Source of the DNA: Kiloniella spongiae | Lineage (GTDB): Bacteria > Pseudomonadota > Alphaproteobacteria > Kiloniellales > Kiloniellaceae | Direction: 5' to 3' | Assembly (NCBI RefSeq): GCF_001026905.1 | Contig: NZ_LAQL01000010.1 | Location: 124,001 to 188,000 of the forward strand | DNA: 64,000 bases | Shown: positions 1-8,797 of the stretch, one piece after another | How positions within the stretch are numbered: the first letter of the stretch is position 1 | How the letters are laid out: each line of letters starts with the position of its first letter | Notes under the pieces: generated by a model | Told to the model about the DNA's origin: nothing | The model's database searches: none | What the model saw: the letters and a program-made list of their open reading frames with translations, nothing else | Program-made: the position numbers and the translations under genes

Positions 1-49
1 AGTGACATAATTAGTACTTGTACGATTTATTGATGAATAAAAATCTCTG

Positions 50-1540
50 TTAATTTAACTTCATCATACGTACAGATAAAAACATATTAATTCCAGTTAA
101 TCCGAGAATAGATAACCAATTAACAGGGACAATTCTCAATAAGTACATTTCAATTGAAACAGATATCGTGAATAAAATAGCGATTAGAATAACAAGCTCG
201 ACAATCACAATGGCTAAGCGCTGTACAACTTGTTTCAATATGCCAAAGATTTCTTTTTGATCAATTAGATAGCATAAACGATTATAATAATACTTAAAAA
301 TACACAGCGGGTTATTAGTGATGTTAAATTCTTTGTCTTCTCTTAAAGCAGAAGAAAAAGTACTACCTCTAGTGCGTCCTAAAACATATTTTAAAATAGC
401 ATAATGAAAAATCAAAATTAGAATTAGGGTCATAATTTCAATGCTATCAGCTGTAATTCGCATATCCGAAAATACTGCCTCTATGGCGAAATAATCATCC
501 CCCCAGGCAACCAAATTATCAAAAGCCATCGCGTGGATATAAACCCCCGGAATTGGTGATGGCGTCGTTGGAGGAACGACAAAATCCTGAATTCCTTCCA
601 TATTAAAGCCAACAAAGACAACTTTATTTGTTATCATTTTTTTAACGCGATCATCAAAATCTTTGATCAAATAATGCGCTGGTAATGTTATTTGTGAAGG
701 GCAGCTTGATACTTGACCACCAACATAATCAATAGCTTTACCTATGAGATCATTTGAAGCATGTTTTTCACATTCAATAGCCTTAAAGAGTTCATTATCA
801 GATAATTGAAAAAAGCTTTTATAATCAGGAATCCTAGAGGACCAGAAAACCCACATATTCCGATCGTAGTTAAAACCATCGTGATCACAGCTTGGTAATT
901 TAGGGTATTTTTTACAATATTTTTTAAAAGCGATCAGGGCAAGAGAATCAAGATAATGATCATCCCCATGTTCCATGGCTATATTATAAATAAAAGGAGA
1001 AGCAGCGTTTTTTTTATCACGCCAACCTGCGGATAAAATTACATGCTTGCCTAATTCCGGTATAATGCCATGCTCAGGATATCCTGTATAACTACCGCGT
1101 GCTGCTATAACTGGAATACCCTGCTCTTTAGCATAAAGAAGAGTTTTTTCCAACTCTTCAAGAGATCGATCATTTCTTTTATCAACCAGCAAATAATCCA
1201 GTACAATCGCAGCAGGTTTGTCTGCGATCAATCTTTGTAAAAGAGAAGCATGAAATCCAAATGATGGTGGCCATTTTTCATTTGTATCAGTTAAAGATTT
1301 TTGATTGATCAAAACAACAGTTGAAGCCGAGTTAACAGCTACATTCTCTGGATACAATGAATGGCTAAACAATCTGGTGAACAAACCAAAAGATGCTTGA
1401 TCTATTGGATCAGCAATTATATCCGGTTCAAAAGAAATAACACCAATGCTCAGGATAATAGCAAATATTGCCGAAGACCAATACCTTAACGAAATACCAG
1501 CCTTGGTTACTATCAGTTTCCCTTGAGCATTCACTGACAT
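50..1540 (-). CDS. CHASE2-domain membrane protein without an output domain
   Basis: This 496-residue protein has one N-terminal membrane segment (about residues 22-40). A large extracytoplasmic region of CHASE2 type follows, with features such as AAIVLDYLLVDKRND and VVFVGFNMEGIQDF. Hydrophobic segments come back near residues 372-392 and 438-485. CHASE2 is an extracellular sensory domain normally joined to a kinase, cyclase or GGDEF module. Here the protein ends in membrane segments, so no cytoplasmic output is visible. The ATG overlaps the end of the M48 protease gene by 10 bp, so it is the last gene of a three-gene operon. The signal sensed is unknown; partnership with the protease is inferred from the overlap only. 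The region is AT-rich compared with the sox genes next door. Confidence 0.8.
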   Translation of the reverse strand: MSVNAQGKLIVTKAGISLRYWSSAIFAIILSIGVISFEPDIIADPIDQASFGLFTRLFSHSLYPENVAVNSASTVVLINQKSLTDTNEKWPPSFGFHASLLQRLIADKPAAIVLDYLLVDKRNDRSLEELEKTLLYAKEQGIPVIAARGSYTGYPEHGIIPELGKHVILSAGWRDKKNAASPFIYNIAMEHGDDHYLDSLALIAFKKYCKKYPKLPSCDHDGFNYDRNMWVFWSSRIPDYKSFFQLSDNELFKAIECEKHASNDLIGKAIDYVGGQVSSCPSQITLPAHYLIKDFDDRVKKMITNKVVFVGFNMEGIQDFVVPPTTPSPIPGVYIHAMAFDNLVAWGDDYFAIEAVFSDMRITADSIEIMTLILILIFHYAILKYVLGRTRGSTFSSALREDKEFNITNNPLCIFKYYYNRLCYLIDQKEIFGILKQVVQRLAIVIVELVILIAILFTISVSIEMYLLRIVPVNWLSILGLTGINMFLSVRMMKLN

Positions 1541-2982
1541 AATTCACGGCTCTGAGGAAACTTGGCAATACATGACAAGTGATATTGTGTGACATTTTTT
1601 TCGTCACCTAGCTCATGAGCCAATCGGATCGCATCTTTGTAGAATAGTAAAGGCCAATCATAATATGCACCGACTTCCTTTACTCTTTCATATGCTTTTT
1701 GCTTTTTATCCGTTTTTTCCAACCAATGAATACGATCCTGCTCCATAGCAGCAGGAAGAATACCATGCGAAGATTTGGCTAATTCCAAATTCTTTAATGC
1801 GAGACGATAGTTTCTTTGAGACTCTCTTAAATTAGCGAACGCGTTTCTGGTATATGTATGATTTGCTGTCTGTTTTGATACAGCTGCACGCGCCAATTTT
1901 TCCAGCCTTTTAAGTTCTTTAGGTGTAACATTTTCCGACTGTGACAAACCTCTGTTAACATCATATGCCATTTGATAATTATTCAAAATAGCACTATTTT
2001 CATCAACAGTTTGCGCGAAATTTTCTTTGTTCAGGTTTCTAAAACTTGCTTCTTCATACTCTCGTTGAACATATTTAAATACTTTCAGTTTTCTTTCATC
2101 AGGCTCAGGGTGGCGGGAAGCGAAAGTACCTTGAAATTCTTCTAGCCCCTTTGAAACCAAATTTGCTAAATTTAATGGATTATTATTCGTTTGATTTTTG
2201 CTCTGTTCTATCGCTTTTTCAAAAGCATTACGTTCAAGTGTAAAGCTTGCTTCAAATTTTTCATTAGCTTCCTTTTCCCGGTCAAAAACCATCAGCGCCT
2301 GTTCCGGGTTGTAACCAGCTTTGACCATAAGATCAACGCCAAGCCGATCAGCTTCATGTTCGCTTCTTTTATCCCATACTGGCATAACCAAATCTCGAAC
2401 CAGAATATCACTACCATACAACTTAATTGCATTCGAGGCTTGTTTTTCCCCACCAGACTGAGACAAAGCGACATCAACTGCAGTCATGATATAAGGTCGT
2501 AGTTTTTCTATCACAACGGAGGGGCCATGCTTCAAAAGTATGTGGCTATATTCGTGTGCCAATACAAACGCCAGTTGATCTTCGTTATCAGAATAGACAA
2601 AAATACTGTGATTTATATAAATATCACCGCTAGGCATGGCCTTTGCGCCTGGTCCCATATTTGCCAAGATTCGAACCTTTGGTGAAACACTTATATTTGG
2701 CCCAACAGCTACAATTTTATCAAGAACACTTTGCGCGTACTGTTCTAGAGAATCATCAGGAATTAATCCGAGAGAATCTCTAACAATAATTCTGCGATCC
2801 TTCTCTACTTTTTCAGCATCATAGTTATATAAAACATCGGAAAAATTATAAAGATCAAGATAACGTCCCTCATTACTACTTTGATCAAACGCACCAAAAT
2901 ATGGGAGATTATCAGTAGCTGTCGTAATGCATCCACTCACATAAAAACACAGAAGTATTATGCAGCCTCGAAAGATATTCAT
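1531..2982 (-). CDS. M48-family metalloprotease lipoprotein
   Basis: This 483-residue protein starts with a lipoprotein signal ending in VSGC (Cys18), so it is probably anchored in a membrane facing the periplasm. The zinc-protease motif HEYSH lies at residues 143-147. A downstream SEHEAD motif (207-212) supplies the expected third metal ligand, Glu208. This matches M48 peptidases of the BepA/LoiP type, which act in envelope quality control. The C-terminal half is helical and may hold TPR-like repeats, as in BepA. The start overlaps the stop of the upstream SH3-like gene in an ATGA, and the stop overlaps the CHASE2 start. Substrate unknown. Confidence 0.85.
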   Translation of the reverse strand: MNIFRGCIILLCFYVSGCITTATDNLPYFGAFDQSSNEGRYLDLYNFSDVLYNYDAEKVEKDRRIIVRDSLGLIPDDSLEQYAQSVLDKIVAVGPNISVSPKVRILANMGPGAKAMPSGDIYINHSIFVYSDNEDQLAFVLAHEYSHILLKHGPSVVIEKLRPYIMTAVDVALSQSGGEKQASNAIKLYGSDILVRDLVMPVWDKRSEHEADRLGVDLMVKAGYNPEQALMVFDREKEANEKFEASFTLERNAFEKAIEQSKNQTNNNPLNLANLVSKGLEEFQGTFASRHPEPDERKLKVFKYVQREYEEASFRNLNKENFAQTVDENSAILNNYQMAYDVNRGLSQSENVTPKELKRLEKLARAAVSKQTANHTYTRNAFANLRESQRNYRLALKNLELAKSSHGILPAAMEQDRIHWLEKTDKKQKAYERVKEVGAYYDWPLLFYKDAIRLAHELGDEKNVTQYHLSCIAKFPQSRELCQ

Positions 2983-3365
2983 TTTGATTTCTCACAATCA
3001 TTTTTATCGCCAAGACCTTTACCAGTGTTACCGGGCGTAGTTTGAGTGGTGGAATCACACATAATTTTTTTATTTTTTTCAATGTCTGGTAGGCTTACGA
3101 CAGTGCTTTTAACCCAATAGCTTTTCTCACTGTATGTAATTTTAATATGGTGCATGCTATTGTCAGATGTTTCCAAAAACCAAACCTGTTTCGGAAATTT
3201 TTTTGCACTTATGGTTTTTAGTTTTTGAGCATTTAGAGCTGGTTCATTATATAAATCGATATCAAAACCAGGCATTTTTAGTTTGACATCGGTTTTTTTC
3301 CAATCAGCATGTACCAATTGAATATTACAAAATGTTATTGCAAGAAAAATATAGAATACCTTCAT
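2979..3365 (-). CDS. Small exported SH3-like protein
   Basis: The best start is the ATG at 3365, giving 128 residues that begin with a signal peptide (MKVFYIFLAITFCNIQLVHA). An in-frame upstream start at 3398 would put charged and cysteine-rich residues before the signal and is less likely. The mature part (DLYNEPALNAQKLKTIS, then YWVKSTVVSLPD) resembles a bacterial SH3 domain, with the usual Tyr/Trp pattern near its end. The tail is polar and low in complexity. First gene of the operon with the M48 lipoprotein and the CHASE2 protein. Function unknown; a role in ligand or cell-wall recognition would be a guess. Confidence 0.65.
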   Translation of the reverse strand: MKVFYIFLAITFCNIQLVHADWKKTDVKLKMPGFDIDLYNEPALNAQKLKTISAKKFPKQVWFLETSDNSMHHIKITYSEKSYWVKSTVVSLPDIEKNKKIMCDSTTQTTPGNTGKGLGDKNDCEKSK

Positions 3366-3551
3366 CTTACCCCCCAATAAGAAGCCACAACACGACACTC
3401 ACACTATATAATGGTATGTATTTATATTTTTCAACTAAAAAGTTTAGTTTAATTATTTAAAATCTGTAGAATATATTTAACATCGATAAATAAAAATTGA
3501 ATAGCATTCAAAATTCATGGCAACCTTATTACTTGATTAATCCATAAAATA

Positions 3552-3583
3552 TTAAGGCCCAAATCATAATATTCGGGCCTTAA
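3552..3583 (-). terminator. Probable terminator of the sox operon
   Basis: An inverted repeat with a 9-bp stem (TTAAGGCCC / GGGCCTTAA) and a 14-base loop lies 35 bp beyond the soxG stop. On the minus strand it is followed by a T-rich stretch. The long loop makes it weaker than a classic terminator. Confidence 0.55.
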
Positions 3584-3618
3584 ATCAAGAATTATCCAAC
3601 AACAATCAATCTTAAAGT

Positions 3619-4188
3619 CTAGCTTGTATTTTTCGCTGATGTTTCGATTGCTTCCAGGAAAGAATATGCTGATGAACGGGCAGATAACAGAAGAAAATTA
3701 TCGTCACCTTCATGTATGATCGTTGTTCCCAGATGCTCCATGATTGTTCTGGCAACAGCCCTAACGGGGAAAGCCGTCGGATGGATATCAAGCGGACAAA
3801 TACGTTCCAACAAACAACGGCTATTGGCACCTGAAACTCGTATCATGACGTAGCTATCTGATTGATCCGTTAAGTACGCAGTATCATTTAAATAACTGTG
3901 TACGACTGTTGTCGCGGTATTTCCTGTGTAATCAAACATAAGAAAATACTGATCCTGAGCCATGCAGAACAAAACAGCGTTATCTTGCGCAGAAACAGAC
4001 AATACACCGGCGTTTGGCAGTTCAATGTCGTAAGATTTTTTAAGTGCCTTGATCAGTTCTTTTTCACCATCTCTGGGAGCCACAATCGATACAATGGCCC
4101 TATCATTAACTTCGTTGATCGAAACACCAGGGAAATCGCGACTAAATCCATTCAAAGGTGTGTTGGCAGTAAGTGTGTAATCAGGCAC
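3619..4188 (-). CDS. soxG: Sarcosine oxidase gamma subunit
   Basis: This is the small gamma subunit of heterotetrameric sarcosine oxidase, which oxidises sarcosine to glycine and passes the methyl group to tetrahydrofolate. The chosen start is GTG at 4188, which gives 189 residues. An AAGGGGAG ribosome site sits 7 bases upstream, and the GTG overlaps the soxA stop (GTGCCTGA). A longer frame up to 4278 would run deep into soxA. The C-terminal part (SYVMIRVSGANSRCLLERIC, then TTIIHEGDDNFLLLSARSSA) has the GcvT-like fold typical of SoxG. Sequence similarity is modest, as is usual for this subunit, but the gene order soxB-D-A-G makes the call secure. Confidence 0.88.
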   Translation of the reverse strand: MPDYTLTANTPLNGFSRDFPGVSINEVNDRAIVSIVAPRDGEKELIKALKKSYDIELPNAGVLSVSAQDNAVLFCMAQDQYFLMFDYTGNTATTVVHSYLNDTAYLTDQSDSYVMIRVSGANSRCLLERICPLDIHPTAFPVRAVARTIMEHLGTTIIHEGDDNFLLLSARSSAYSFLEAIETSAKNTS

Positions 4189-7132
4189 GGAGACGCTCCC
4201 CTTCTGGATCAATAAAGTGCGCGGAGACAATTTCGACCTCAATCTCGCCCTCACGAATAGGGTCTGTAGCGCGTACAATCTCGCCTAACCGCTCGCTTCC
4301 TTGCTTGATAAAACCAAGACCAATGGAATGCCCAAGGCTCGGGGAATAGGCAACTGATGACATCCAACCTTCATCATTGACCATCTCGGCTGATTTGCCT
4401 TTCGCAATGAAGTGCGACCCAGCTTTAAGCTCGTCACTTCGATTTACTGGACGGAAACCAACAAGGCTTAACCCATCTTTTCGATTTAAATTTTCACGTT
4501 CAGAAAGCGTATTGCCGATACAGTCTTTTTTCTTGGAAACCATCCGCCCCATACCAAGATCTTGCGCCGTTGTTTGACCGTTAAGTTCATTGCCGGCTGC
4601 ATGACCTTTTTCGATACGCATAACGCCGAGAGCTTCGGTACCATAGGCCGTGACATCAAATTCTTCACCCGCCGCCATCAAGGTACGCACCAAAGAATCA
4701 CCATAACGGGTTGGAACAGCTATTTCGTATGCCAATTCACCTGAGAAGGATATTCTGAAAAGCCGTGCTGGAATACCGCCGCAAACGGTAACTTCGCCGC
4801 AAGCCATAAAGGGAAAAGCTTCGTTCGAAATATCATGATTACGATCAACAATCTTTTGTAAAAGCTTACGGGCATTTGGTCCTGCTACAGCAAACTGTGC
4901 ATACTGTTCAGTGCTTGAAATCAGGTGCACATCCATGTTTGGCCACAAGCATTGGCGACAGAATTCCATATGTCTGAATACCCCCACAGCATTGGCTGTT
5001 GTCGTTGTCATAACAAAATGGTTTTCCGCAAAACGTGCTGATGTGCCATCATCCATCATGATACCATCTTCGCGTAACATGATGCCATAACGAACCTTAC
5101 CGACAGGTAACTTGGCAAAAGCGTTCGCATAAACTTTGTTCAGGAACTCAGCAGCATCTTTACCTTGAATGTCAATTTTCCCAAGCGTGGTAACATCACA
5201 GACCCCGACAGAGGCTCTGGTTTGTGTAACTTCACGATCAACCGATTGCCGCCAATGAGTTTCACCCGCTTTGGGGAACCACTGCGCGCGATACCACATT
5301 CCGGCCTCAACAAAGACAGCTCCCTGCTCTTCAGCCCAGCTATGACTTGGTGTCAACCTTGAAGGCCTGAAGTCTTTCCCTCTGGCGCGCCCCGCAAGGG
5401 CACCAATTGCCACAGGCGTATAGGGAGGACGGAAAATTGTCGTGCCTGTTTCAGGGATAGATTTTCCCGTGCATTCTGCCATAACTGCCAAAGCAGGAAT
5501 ATTGGCGGTTTTACCCTGATCCGTAGCCATGCCAAGTGTTGTGTAACGCTTGAGGTGTTCTACAGCTCGGAAGCCTTCCTGATGCGATAGCTTGACGTCC
5601 TTTACGGTCACATCGTTCTGTAAATCCAACCACGCGCGCGCCTTGCTCTCTTTCACATGCCAAAAAGCTGATATGCCAACAGTCTCTTCGTCTGATTTGG
5701 CAGCAGTTTCTGTTGTTGGTTTAAAACCTAGATCACTTAGAGCCTTATTGCCGAGATTATGTCCATCCTGCAGAACAGATGACAGCGACAGATTACCAGC
5801 CGCGGCACCAGCAACCATCATTCCCAGAGGCAATTCGCCACCAGGTACAAAAGCAGCAATATCTTCGCGCCATGTCGGGCGACCACGCTGATGGCAGGTC
5901 AGTTGAACATTTGGGCTCCAGCCACCTGAAACAGCCAAACAATCCGTCGGAATTTTCTGACCATTTGATAGCGTGATTGATTTAATACCGTGTCGGCCCT
6001 GGGTATCGACGATACGTCCGCCCATAACCACAGCAGCACCATTCGGTACAGCGACAGGCGGTTGACCATCACGACTATCAATAACGGCCGTGATTTCAAC
6101 GCCTTTTACCGCCAGATCGGTCGCGGTACGCCAACCATCGTCATTATTAGTAAAGACAGCAACTCTTTTGCCCGGAAGCGCACCCCATCGGTTAACATAG
6201 GCGCGAACGGCACCCGCCAACATAATGCCAGGTCGATCATTGTTACCAAAGGCGATTGGGCGCTCTGTAGATCCAGCACATAAAATAGTGCGTTTCGTAT
6301 AAACCCGCCACAGGATCTGACGAGGTTTATTATTGGAAGATACTAAGTGATCCGTGACACGTTCCAAAGCACCTACAATACCATGATCATAAGCACCATA
6401 TGCCGTTGTACGCGTCATCAAGCGAACGTTATCCATCGCTGACAATTCAGCGATTGCCTGTGTTGCCCATTCATAACCGCTTTGATCATTTACGGACAAG
6501 GTTTCCGCATTCAGGCGACCGCCCATACGGAAATCTTCATCCATCAGAATAACACGTGCCCCAGCCCGCCCAGCAGAAAGTGCGGCAGACAAACCAGACG
6601 GTCCAGCCCCGACAACAAGGACATCACAATGCAAAAAGCTCTTGTCATAGATATCCGGATCATCTTGTCCGGATAAGCGGCCTAGACCTGCCGCAGCCCG
6701 GATAACAGGCTCATAGAACTTTTCCCAGAAAGCTTTCGGCCACATAAAGGTTTTATAATAAAATCCCGCAGACAAGAATGAGGAAAAGAGATCATTCACA
6801 GCCATAAAATCATACTTCAACGACCCGCGATGGTTCTGACTTGTAGCCTCTAACCCCTGGAACAGTTCTGTAATTGTCGCACGGGTATTGGGTTCCTGAT
6901 AGGCACCCGAACGAAGTTGTACCAATGCATTAGGTTCTTCCGATCCCGCTGAGAAAATCCCGCGAGGTCGATGGTATTTAAATGATCGACCAACCATTTT
7001 ATGACCATTGGCCAAAAGAGCAGAAGCCAGAGTATCCCCGGCAAAGCCTTCAAGTGTTTGCCCGTTAAAAGTAAAATTGAGCTTTTGTGTACGATCTAGT
7101 AAACCGCCATCAATTCTGTTTATTTGACTCAT
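4181..7132 (-). CDS. soxA: Sarcosine oxidase alpha subunit
   Basis: At 983 residues this has the normal length for the alpha subunit. The N-terminal region carries the conserved GRSFKYHRPRGI segment (about 48-59). A dinucleotide-binding VVGAGPSGLSAAL lies at 173-185, in the NAD-binding domain. The C-terminal third is a GcvT-like aminomethyltransferase domain that handles the tetrahydrofolate one-carbon product. The enzyme converts sarcosine, THF and O2 to glycine, methylene-THF and H2O2 in the cytoplasm. The ATG overlaps the soxD stop by four bases and the stop overlaps soxG, so the four subunits are translationally coupled. Confidence 0.97.
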   Translation of the reverse strand: MSQINRIDGGLLDRTQKLNFTFNGQTLEGFAGDTLASALLANGHKMVGRSFKYHRPRGIFSAGSEEPNALVQLRSGAYQEPNTRATITELFQGLEATSQNHRGSLKYDFMAVNDLFSSFLSAGFYYKTFMWPKAFWEKFYEPVIRAAAGLGRLSGQDDPDIYDKSFLHCDVLVVGAGPSGLSAALSAGRAGARVILMDEDFRMGGRLNAETLSVNDQSGYEWATQAIAELSAMDNVRLMTRTTAYGAYDHGIVGALERVTDHLVSSNNKPRQILWRVYTKRTILCAGSTERPIAFGNNDRPGIMLAGAVRAYVNRWGALPGKRVAVFTNNDDGWRTATDLAVKGVEITAVIDSRDGQPPVAVPNGAAVVMGGRIVDTQGRHGIKSITLSNGQKIPTDCLAVSGGWSPNVQLTCHQRGRPTWREDIAAFVPGGELPLGMMVAGAAAGNLSLSSVLQDGHNLGNKALSDLGFKPTTETAAKSDEETVGISAFWHVKESKARAWLDLQNDVTVKDVKLSHQEGFRAVEHLKRYTTLGMATDQGKTANIPALAVMAECTGKSIPETGTTIFRPPYTPVAIGALAGRARGKDFRPSRLTPSHSWAEEQGAVFVEAGMWYRAQWFPKAGETHWRQSVDREVTQTRASVGVCDVTTLGKIDIQGKDAAEFLNKVYANAFAKLPVGKVRYGIMLREDGIMMDDGTSARFAENHFVMTTTTANAVGVFRHMEFCRQCLWPNMDVHLISSTEQYAQFAVAGPNARKLLQKIVDRNHDISNEAFPFMACGEVTVCGGIPARLFRISFSGELAYEIAVPTRYGDSLVRTLMAAGEEFDVTAYGTEALGVMRIEKGHAAGNELNGQTTAQDLGMGRMVSKKKDCIGNTLSERENLNRKDGLSLVGFRPVNRSDELKAGSHFIAKGKSAEMVNDEGWMSSVAYSPSLGHSIGLGFIKQGSERLGEIVRATDPIREGEIEVEIVSAHFIDPEGERLRA
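4196..4203 (-). promoter_or_regulatory. Ribosome binding site fixing the GTG start of soxG
   Basis: On the minus strand AAGGGGAG lies 7 bases before GTG at 4188. It selects this start over longer in-frame options inside soxA. Confidence 0.7.
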
Positions 7133-7434
7133 TTTTCACCTCGGCCTGATTTTTTTGCCTGTTTGGCAAGCACGGCATCGCGGGCCAGTTCTACATTGGT
7201 AATATCATGGGTCAGGGTATTACGGGTCACGACTAACCAGGAACGATCCCCCTGCTCATGATACCAAAGCTCTTGGTGTTCTCCTGCGGGATTATCACGC
7301 AGATAGAGATAATCATGAAACAGTTCAGCCGCGTTATCGGCTTGCCAGTCAGGTCGCTCGATAAGGGACGCATCGCCTTTGTAAACAAATTCGGAAGCAT
7401 CGCGAGGCCCCAGAAGAGGATGATTAATGATCAT
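7129..7434 (-). CDS. soxD: Sarcosine oxidase delta subunit, zinc-ligand variant
   Basis: This 101-residue protein lies between soxB and soxA and overlaps the soxA start by four bases. The family signature is CPxCGPRD near the N-terminus and a later H...C; together they hold a structural zinc in characterised enzymes. Here the N-terminus reads MIINHPLLGPRD and the later motif is WYHEQGDRSW. His59 is kept, but both N-terminal cysteines and the later cysteine are replaced (His5, Leu8, Asp63). The protein contains no cysteine at all. The rest (RDASEFVYKGDA, WLVVTRNTLTHDI) is good SoxD. The subunit probably folds without the usual zinc; whether this is common in relatives cannot be judged here. 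Confidence 0.93.
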   Translation of the reverse strand: MIINHPLLGPRDASEFVYKGDASLIERPDWQADNAAELFHDYLYLRDNPAGEHQELWYHEQGDRSWLVVTRNTLTHDITNVELARDAVLAKQAKKSGRGEK

Positions 7435-7445
7435 TTTCCGTGCTC

Positions 7446-8711
7446 CTAATGCAAGTTTGGTTGGGCGCCCATGCCCTTTTCATCAATCATCGCGCCGCGT
7501 TGGAAACGATCCAGTCGATATTCGGTCGCTACGGGATGTGGCTCATCTTTTGCCAAGAGGTGCGCATAACACCAGCCACTCGCTGGCGTTGCCTTGAAAC
7601 CACCATAACACCAGCCGCCATTGAAATAGAGGCCATCAATATGCGTTTTATCGATAAAGGGGGATCCATCCATAGACATGTCCATCACACCACCCCACAT
7701 ACGGAGCAAACGGGCGCGGCCAATCATTGGCATCAATGCCATCCCTCCTTCACAAACGTCTTCAACAACAGGTAGATTCCCGCGTTGGGCATAGCTGTTG
7801 TAGCCATCAATATCACCGCCAAAGACCAAACCGCCTTTGTCTGATTGGGAAACATAAAAGTGGCCCGCACCAAAGGTTACAACACCGGGTAATATTGGCT
7901 TTAAACCCTCGGAAACAAAAGCCTGTAAGACATGACTTTCAATCGGCAACCGCATTCCAGCCATCGACATTACGCGGCTGGATGATCCGGCGACACACAC
8001 CGCCACTTTCTTGGCTTTGATTGTTCCCTGACTGGTTTCAACACCGCTACAAACACCATTTTCAATCACCATGCCTGTTACTTCACAGTTTTGGATGATA
8101 TCAACACCTCGACTATCCGCACCACGTGCATAGCCCCAGGCAACGGCATCATGACGAACGGTACCTCCGCGTGGCTGCAATAGACCACCTTTGATCGGGA
8201 AGCGGGCGTTTTCGAAATCCAAACAGGGATACATTTCACGTACGCCGTCCTGATCCAGCAAGACAGCATCAGCCCCGGCAAGCATCATGGCATTGCCGCG
8301 ACGCGCATAGGCATCTCGCCCCGCATCATTATGGAAAAGATTTAAAATACCACGCTGAGACACCATGGCATTGTAATTGAAATCCTGTTCAAGATTTTCC
8401 CATAGCTTCATGGAAAACTCGTAAAAAGGCTCATTCCCCGGCAAAAGATAATTGGAACGTACAATTGTTGTATTACGCCCAACATTTCCGGAACCAATCC
8501 AACCTTTTTCAAGAACCGCAACGTTTGTTAGACCAAATTCTTTCGCAAGATAATATGCCGTTGCCAAGCCGTGACCACCGCCACCGACGATGACGACATC
8601 GTATTCTTTCTTCGGTTTCGGGGTTCGCCAGACAGGTTTCCAGCCTTTATGTCCAGTCAGCGCTTCTTTTATGACTTTAAAGCCAGAGTATTTTAAACCT
8701 CGGTGTTTCAT
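7446..8711 (-). CDS. soxB: Sarcosine oxidase beta subunit
   Basis: This 421-residue flavoprotein carries the FAD-binding motif VVIVGGGGHGLATAYYL (about 39-55). It also has RGGTVRHDAVAWG, where His187 is the expected covalent FMN attachment site of heterotetrameric sarcosine oxidase. The beta subunit performs the amine oxidation. The start is taken as ATG at 8711; a GTG one codon earlier is also open. First gene of soxBDAG, transcribed away from the GlxA-type regulator across an 83-bp gap. The genes that often accompany sox (glyA, folD, purU) are absent here. Confidence 0.96.
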   Translation of the reverse strand: MKHRGLKYSGFKVIKEALTGHKGWKPVWRTPKPKKEYDVVIVGGGGHGLATAYYLAKEFGLTNVAVLEKGWIGSGNVGRNTTIVRSNYLLPGNEPFYEFSMKLWENLEQDFNYNAMVSQRGILNLFHNDAGRDAYARRGNAMMLAGADAVLLDQDGVREMYPCLDFENARFPIKGGLLQPRGGTVRHDAVAWGYARGADSRGVDIIQNCEVTGMVIENGVCSGVETSQGTIKAKKVAVCVAGSSSRVMSMAGMRLPIESHVLQAFVSEGLKPILPGVVTFGAGHFYVSQSDKGGLVFGGDIDGYNSYAQRGNLPVVEDVCEGGMALMPMIGRARLLRMWGGVMDMSMDGSPFIDKTHIDGLYFNGGWCYGGFKATPASGWCYAHLLAKDEPHPVATEYRLDRFQRGAMIDEKGMGAQPNLH

Positions 8712-8797
8712 CACACATTCTCATTTTTGTTCCTTTTTCTACTAGAACAGTGATATAAAAATTCAGATTTCAAAAAAAGGACACTTTATTACAAAAT

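Noticed and set aside
50-1540. Truncated CHASE2 sensor kinase or cyclase
   Set aside because: The reading frame ends cleanly after membrane helices with no trace of an output domain in any frame downstream, although only 49 bases remain in the window.
4377-6676. Plus-strand frames inside soxA
   Set aside because: They are antisense frames opened by the codon pattern of soxA, with no ribosome sites or recognisable products.
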